DNA from: Oscheius tipulae
Lineage: Eukaryota; Nematoda; Chromadorea; Rhabditida; Rhabditidae
Length of the DNA: 64,000 nucleotides
Reading direction: 5' to 3'
Assembly: GCA_037178975.1 (NCBI GenBank)
Contig: JASJZH010000006.1
Coordinates: 9,486,001 to 9,550,000, forward strand
In this document: positions 57,926 through 64,000 of the stretch, piece by piece
Position numbering within the stretch: the stretch's first letter is position 1
Layout of the letters: each line of letters opens with the position of its first letter
Translations under genes and position numbers: made by a program
The notes under the pieces: generated by a model
Database searches by the model: none
The model's input: the letters and a program-made list of their open reading frames with translations, nothing else
Told to the model about the DNA's origin: nothing

Positions 57926-60900
57926 TTACGCAAAAAGACAAAGGAACATCAATATGTTTTGTAGAAAACTTATTTCGACGGCTTTTTTAGTAGTAGTCTC
58001 GATGCTGATAGGTTTTGCAGTGACGAACGAATCGGAAGCAACTGTAGAGTTAGTAGAAGACGCGGCTGTTCCAAGCGCCAGACAGTTGTCTGCCAGCTTG
58101 CTCGGATTACTTACAAACCGATCCAGATCCGTATCACAAAGATCCGTGTTTCTTACAATTTCTGAAGTTTCGAAAGTGTTTTTGCAGAGTGTGTTATTTA
58201 CGTGACTCATTCCGCAACATATTTGATCCTGGTATGAAAAAAGATAGTGTTCGAAGATTAGTGTTGCTTAGTACAATTTTTTGAGTCACTTCAATCTTTG
58301 GAAGTGGAAAATCCAGATCAGCCAGTTCTTTCATTAGTATTACGTTACTGACCCGTTTGCAGCCCTCTAAGACCTTCAAACTGAGGGGCACATCTTCATT
58401 ACCAACCGTAAAACCACAATCTATAGTTCTCAAAATATTGAATCGTAGATGTTAACCTACCTCCCTCTTCTTGTAAATAAAGATCATTGGAACGAACAGC
58501 TTTGAAAATCTTGTCCAGTTCAGAAGCACTTAATTTGTTATTGTCCCGGATATCAATCTTCGTCGCCGTAAAGCCTTCTTTGAAGTTAATCTCGCGTAAA
58601 TCATAATTGTCATGGATAAGAACTCCTTTTGTCACCAACTCTAATTTTGGAAAATTTAGTATCTGCGATGCGATGTGATTGAATATGATAGTAGTATCTG
58701 AAAATTATAAAAGTAGCTTTTTTAGTTTGGAAGTCTCAGTTTTTTCGTCTTCTACTTTTGTCCTTCTTTTTATTTTTTCTTGTTCTGTGATGTGACCAGA
58801 CAAACCTGCTTTTCTCAACTTGGGAAATGTCACATTGATGTGCTGCAAATTATTTAAATGCAAAAACGGCCCAGAAAATGTTTCCTTGTTTTTCCAAAAG
58901 TCATCCCAGTCGAATTCAGTAGTACTGTGAATGATTCTTCCGTAGCTGTCTCTAAGGTGAGCAGCTTCTTTACATACTGTATTGAACTCCTCTCCCATTT
59001 CACATGGATCATCTTCTGTATATTCCATATTGACAATTTTAGTAGTGGACATTCGAAGTATAGGATAAGGGGCATAAGTCGTTGGGGTCATATTAGTCAT
59101 TAGTGGCAGACAGTTGCCTACTATATTGCTGGAGTTACTCACGAATTGATCAAGATTTTTATCACAAAGAAACGTGTTGCTTGCAATGACTGAATCTGCT
59201 AGGTAAAATATCACTTTTGCCTTTTTTACCTGATTCATTTCGTTTCATGCTCTCATCTGCTACGAAGAAGGATAATGTTCTGAGGTTCGTCCTGACCGCT
59301 TTAATTTTTCCTAATAATTTTATTTGTGGAAGAGCGATGTCTTGGTCTTCAATTTCTCTACCGAATTCTATTTCATTGACGCGTACACAGCCTTCTAGTT
59401 CTTTAAAACTTAAGAGAGCGAAGGGAAAACTGCAGTCTGAAAACTATTCTTGTTATCCAAATTCTGGTCTTTAGAGAGGTGATGCTTGATTAGTATCAAC
59501 AAGATTGAGAAAATTGTGAAGGGGAGTTCATTGTAATTAAGTCAGAAAAAGAAACGTACCTCCCTCTTCTTGGACATATAAATCTTTAGCCCGAACTGCT
59601 TTCCATATTTTATCCAGTGCTGTTCCATTCAATTTTGCATTTTCTCGTATATTGATTTTCTTCGAGGTGAAGCCTTCCTTAAAGATAATCTCGAGTAACT
59701 CTGGATTCCCGATAATATTGATCTCCTCCGTCACAAGTTCCAGTTTGGGAAAACTTATTTTCTTTACCAATCCGTATCTAATCACGAGTCTGGTATCTGA
59801 AAAGAAGAGATAAATGTCGGAGATTTTACAAACCTGCTCTTTTTAGTTCAGGAAATACAAACTCTTCGTCATTTAAACGTAATTCCAAGAATGGGAAAGA
59901 GACCGTCTCTTTGTTCTTCCAAAAGCCGCTTAGATTAACAGTTGTCCGGCCTTGTTGAATGCCAATATACGACGAAATATGTGCTGCCTCGATGCAGGTA
60001 TCTGGCTCGAGCTTCATACTGGATAGGGGATCTAGTAAGCAAGGGATTTCTTCACTATAAATCGGTTTGACTGTGACTGACGTGGTTGATCTATTGCAGT
60101 TGTTCATCAAGTAATTAGGAAAGGCAAACTGATTGAGGTTTTTATCACAAAGAAACGTATTGTTAATAATTTCTGAAATAGTATATCCTTGTAAGCTGGC
60201 TTAAGAAAATACCCGACTTTCCATACATGTTTACCGCATGACCTAATGTGATAAAGGACAGAGTTCGAAGATTAGTGTTTACGGCACGAAGAGTTCCCCA
60301 ATACCATAATACTTGTGAAACTGGATAGTCAAGATCTTCGACATGTTCAGCAAAAGTCACATCACAAACTCTCTTGCATCCTTCGAAATCCTTTAAAGAG
60401 GTGAGCCTTCTCTTAAAGCTGCAGTCTGAAAACTTTTTGACTTATAGCTGGCCAGAAGACTTACCTCCTTCTTTTTGTAAATCGATCACAGCTGGACCAA
60501 AGGTTTTTTGAATGTTTTTCAGCAGCGCTCCTGACAGCCTTTTGTTATATTGTATCCAAATATTGTCAATACGCGCTCCTTTTTTGATGTTGATTTCTAC
60601 CAGTTTGGTATTAGCTGTAATATCTATCTTCGCAAGATAATTCAGCTTGGGAAAATCTAATTTTTCCGCTAAGCTACCAATAATCACCACGGATGTATCT
60701 AAAAATGAACAATTTCAGCCGTTATAACTAAACGAACTAGCTCTTCTTAAATTCGGAAATAAGAGATTTTTAAAGTCCGGTGAAAAGAAGAAAGAAACGC
60801 CGACAATAGTTTCCTTGTTTTTCCAGTAATCGGTGAAATCTCTCTCACTCATTGAAAAAGTGATTTTTTCTAGCGCTTTGATATGTGCTGCACCTTTACA

Positions 60901-62055
60901 CAACTGTCTGGAATTAACCAGTTCCGTATTCCATAGAATACATGGTTTCTTCTCAGTATATTTCTGTGGTAGCCCAGTAGGCGGTGTTTTACAATTGTTC
61001 TGTATGTGGGTTTGTTGGTTCACGAATATGTCAATGTTATCATCACAGAGAAAAGTGTTGTCGACGAGTTCTGAAATGTTGATTTGAAAGCGGTTGTCGT
61101 TTCTAATTCAAAGGTTTTTTGACCTGCGCAGCACTTCATTCCTCAGTTCACTTTATATAGGAGATCCTCCAAGTTTAGTTTTCACAAATCGGAAAAATAC
61201 CTGATCCATGTCCTTGAATATTTTTTCTCCATTCTTCATCATCAGGCGCTATATCATCATTCGAGAGGCCCTGCGGCACGAGGAATGATAACGACCGTAG
61301 ATTAGTGTTAACTGCATGAATTTCGCTGTTATAAAATTCCATTTTCGGTAATGGAAAATCGAGGTCGTCCACATAAACAGCAAAAGTAATCACAGCATTA
61401 GATAATTTCTTGCAACCTTCGAAATTCTTTAAAGATGTGATGTTGCTAGAAAAAATGCAATCTAAAAAAAAGTGAATTAAGACAAATTTGACAACCTCAC
61501 CTCCTTCTTCCTGTATCACGCTTTTTTCAGCGATAACGGTCTTTTGAATTGCGTTCAGTACTACTTCTTTTAGCTTGTTATTCTCCGAAATTGAAATGCT
61601 TCTACAAAGAACTCCTTCCTTTAATTCAACTTCGATCAGATTGCTATTGTACAAAATATATATGTCGGTAATATATTCCAATGACGGAAAGCTAATCTTT
61701 TCCGCGTAGCTGTTATAAATCCGCAGTTCTGTATCTGAACAAGGAAAATTAAAAAAAAAAATCTGTCTAACAGAAAACCTGCTCTTCTCAGTTTTGGCAG
61801 AGAGAATACTGACCATTCGGTACGAAATCGAAAAGAAGGCCCAACGATGGTCTCCTTGATCTTCCAGTAGTCATTGAAAATAGTTTCGTTCAACAAAAGT
61901 CCTTCAAAGGAAATCTCTTCAAACGCTTCAATGTGGACAGCGTCCTTGCACTTGACAAATTCTTTGATTTCCTTTTGAGTAACAATGCAAGGGTCACGCT
62001 CCGTGTATTCTTGAGCGGATACCAGGGATATCAAAAACGCGAAGAATAACAGCAT
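57926..62055 (-). CDS. Receptor-L-domain array protein, four units, GPI-anchored
   Basis: Thirteen exons, all joined in phase 1: 61779-62055, 61501-61734, 61201-61461, 60738-61070, 60465-60698, 60213-60425, 59834-60172, 59560-59796, 59230-59436, 58806-59189, 58461-58697, 58202-58420 and 57926-58161, giving 1136 aa. The start at 62055 gives a clean signal peptide (MLLFFAFLISLVSAQ) and then EYTERDPC; an in-frame Met at 62085 also exists. Each unit carries FxxYWKNKETI or FWKNKETF, (F)P(K/N)LRRA, IQEEGG-type ends, LKxFEGCK, NTNLRTLSFF and NTFLCDxNLD. The last exon encodes a Ser/Thr linker and a hydrophobic end (NILMFLCLFA) suggesting a GPI anchor. Its stop is 91 bp before the headless neighbour at 57835. 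Confidence 0.85.
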
Positions 62056-62448
62056 AGAATAAAGAGAATGCTCTGCCAGCGGCAAGAAATTCCATTAACG
62101 GGGTACTCATACCGAGCGCAATTGGAGGCAAAGAATCAAACTATACTGCTTGTGAATCATTCAATATAATAGGCTTAAAGCACAATCGAACTATGGAGAT
62201 GCTCCAACTACCATTTAAACGCATACCAACGAATGCTTTGCAATTCCAAAGTTATTCTGTTTGTTTAGTTTGACATAGTCTCGACCTCTGGGCAAATTTT
62301 TCTCATTTTTCTGACACTTGAAACAGAGACAAAGTTGCAACAAAATACATGATTTCTCTAGGTAGTGTCCTAGACAAATAACGAAAACTGTGAGCAATTC
62401 CTGAGAATCAAGCGATTTTCTGTAACCCACGAACGTGGGTATGGAATG
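62056..62448. other. Promoter-side spacer of the four-unit array
   Basis: No supported gene. The minus frame at 62215-62430 has no family similarity. Confidence 0.5.
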
Positions 62449-63290
62449 TCATTTATGCAAAAGAATAAAGTAACAATGGAATGATCTGTACCGACCATAG
62501 AGAATTTGTTGTTTTAATAGACATTTAAATGCTAACAGCAGATGTTTCAAAAATCGAAGGGACGTTAGAAACTGAATCAAAAAGAGGCATTGTAGAAGAG
62601 TTAACGAAAGTGTAGAGCTTTGAGAGAAAGAAGTAGTCAAGGTAGCCAGTGGTTCTACGCAGTTTTGTCCTAAACCTTCAGGATAGCTAACAAATCGCTC
62701 CAGGTCCTTGTCACAAGATTAGCCTTCATCAGTATCACTGAAAAAAAATTTATAAAAAAAAACTAAATTTTCAGTATAGAGCGCACATCGCATTTTAGAA
62801 ATTATCCACAAAACACAAAATTATAGGACCACTCAGTTTAGGGGAGTGACTCATAATAGGATACGAAGCATAAGTCGTCGAGATCATATTATTCAATAAC
62901 TGTAGGCAGTTGTCTTTCAAGCTTGGAATCAAGGTTTTTGTCGCAAAGATATGTGTTGCTTGCTTTTACTCAATTTGTGAGAAACTTTTTTTTTATTTCG
63001 CATGGTGTTTTCCTATTCAGTCCATATGCCACGAAAAAAGACAATGTCTTGAGATTGGTTCTAACTACTTGAATACTTCCAATTATTTTAATTTTCGGTA
63101 ACGGAAAGTCTTGATCATCCACTTCGCGAGCAATGACGACTTCATAGACCTGTTCACAGCCTTCCAGTTGTTTCAAAGTAAAAAGAGATGAAAAACTACA
63201 GTCTAAAAAGTGTAAACAATAGTTGTATGAAAATCGAAAAAAATCTACCTCCCTCTTCCTGTACATTCCGTGTACTCTTGAAAAATCATT
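62449..63290 (-). pseudogene. Decayed receptor-L-domain gene remnants
   Basis: Family pieces occur in order on the minus strand. They are the end of a middle exon (VQEEGG before gtagat, near 63250-63285); an exon starting at about 63206 with DCSFSSLFTLKQLEGCEQVY and RTNLKTLSFFVA; a degenerate SNTYLCDKNLD piece near 62930-62960; and a last exon with CDKDLERFVSYPEGLGQNC, a Ser/Thr linker and a hydrophobic tail near 62500-62720. The last has lost a T in the LCD codons and is out of frame. There is no continuous reading frame. Confidence 0.75.
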
Positions 63291-63854
63291 AGGGATAAGA
63301 AAGAAAATATTAGAATCATCCTATGGGAAAGAACAATATAGTTTGGTTGAACTACTGGAAAATTTTGTTAACTGGAGTAATTTGGTACTGTGTGTTTGCT
63401 TATTCACTTGCTGATATGCTTAATCATATTACACCGTGAGCAAGAAATTCAAGTGAGACTGATCATGCACAAGATACTCGTTTGATTTGAACAAAAATTG
63501 ATCTTCTTTGCAAATGGCTGACTAGCACAGAGATGACCGTTCAAATTTTACTAAAACATGACGGCCAATAGACAAGGTCTTAGGGCAGAAAAGCAAAAAG
63601 CTGATGAAACAAGTGAGACAAGAAAAGAAAATGCTTATATGTCAGATTTGTGTGTATTGAAATGGATCCCTTTTTTACTGAAAAAAATACGTATCTTACT
63701 GTGCTTCAGCTTCAGTGTTTTATTACCAACTGTTTATTCACGTGAACATATGTAGTAACAACAAAACAAATTAACAGGTCAGTACAGAGCATAGTTTGCC
63801 TGTTATTTTGGTCGGGCTTTCGAAGTCGTAGTATTTACACTTTTTAGACTGTAG

Positions 63855-64000
63855 TTTTTCATCTCTTCCTACTTTGAAGCAGCTGGAAGGCTGTGAACGG
63901 GTCTATGAAGTCGTCTTTGCTCGCGAAGTGGATGATCAAGGCTTTGCACCATATTATCTCCAAATCTGCTTCTTCCAGTTTGTTATTGTCCCGAATATCA
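63855..64000. pseudogene. Rearranged L-domain exon fragments at the right edge
   Basis: On the plus strand, 63855-63942 repeats the 63206-type exon (TLKQLEGCERVYEVVFARE). It is joined directly to a minus-strand piece of a middle exon (DIRDNNKLEEADLEIIW, about 63943-64000). The opposite orientations show an inverted rearrangement inside the family. The window ends here. Confidence 0.7.

Noticed and set aside
1-64000. CRISPR array, bacterial operons or prophage
   Set aside because: No regularly spaced direct repeats. Gene structure with many GT-AG introns is eukaryotic throughout.

Overview
The window is eukaryotic DNA, most likely from a nematode. Three things suggest this: very short GT-AG introns (often 35-50 nt) with TTTCAG-like acceptors; expanded nematode-style seven-transmembrane (7TM) receptors; and a large family of secreted or GPI-anchored receptor-L-domain proteins (the family called irld in Caenorhabditis). 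The species cannot be named from sequence alone. All gene models were built by hand from reading frame, splice signals and intron phase. Exon coordinates agree with phase unless stated.

1-10.5 kb: the 3' end of an unidentified gene (+), a four-membrane-segment protein (-), a small membrane protein (-), weak models at 4.7-5.3 kb, a coding-like frame at 7.8-8.1 kb, and a complete nine-exon 7TM receptor (8174-10463, +).

10.5-25 kb: a region shaped by retrotransposons. A functional-looking bZIP gene lies at 19831-22994. An inverted, near-identical partial copy of it (11022-17061) has been hit twice: LINE-A replaced 237 bp of it, and LINE-B inserted with an 8-bp target-site duplication. The intact gene preserves the empty site. 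The last bZIP intron carries a 416-bp MITE. A second bZIP-like gene with the same zipper splice position lies at 23454-24393.

25-34 kb: two head-to-head paralogous genes for small secreted Tyr/Asn/Gly-rich proteins, a 7TM receptor (29942-31724, -), an isolated receptor exon, a Thr-rich protein with a GPI-type tail, tRNA-like sequences and an orphan exon.

34-64 kb: the main feature. Five receptor-L-domain loci (plus two broken remnants) contain 1, 3, 5, 4 (broken) and 4 repeat units. Each unit is built from the same exon module, and all internal introns are phase 1. The arrays alternate with copies of one 7TM receptor family (two intact, two decayed). Also present are a complete family-1 glycoside hydrolase and a hAT transposase relic. 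The order on the minus strand suggests a duplicated block made of one 7TM gene followed by one L-domain array. A joint role in ligand or self recognition is inference only.
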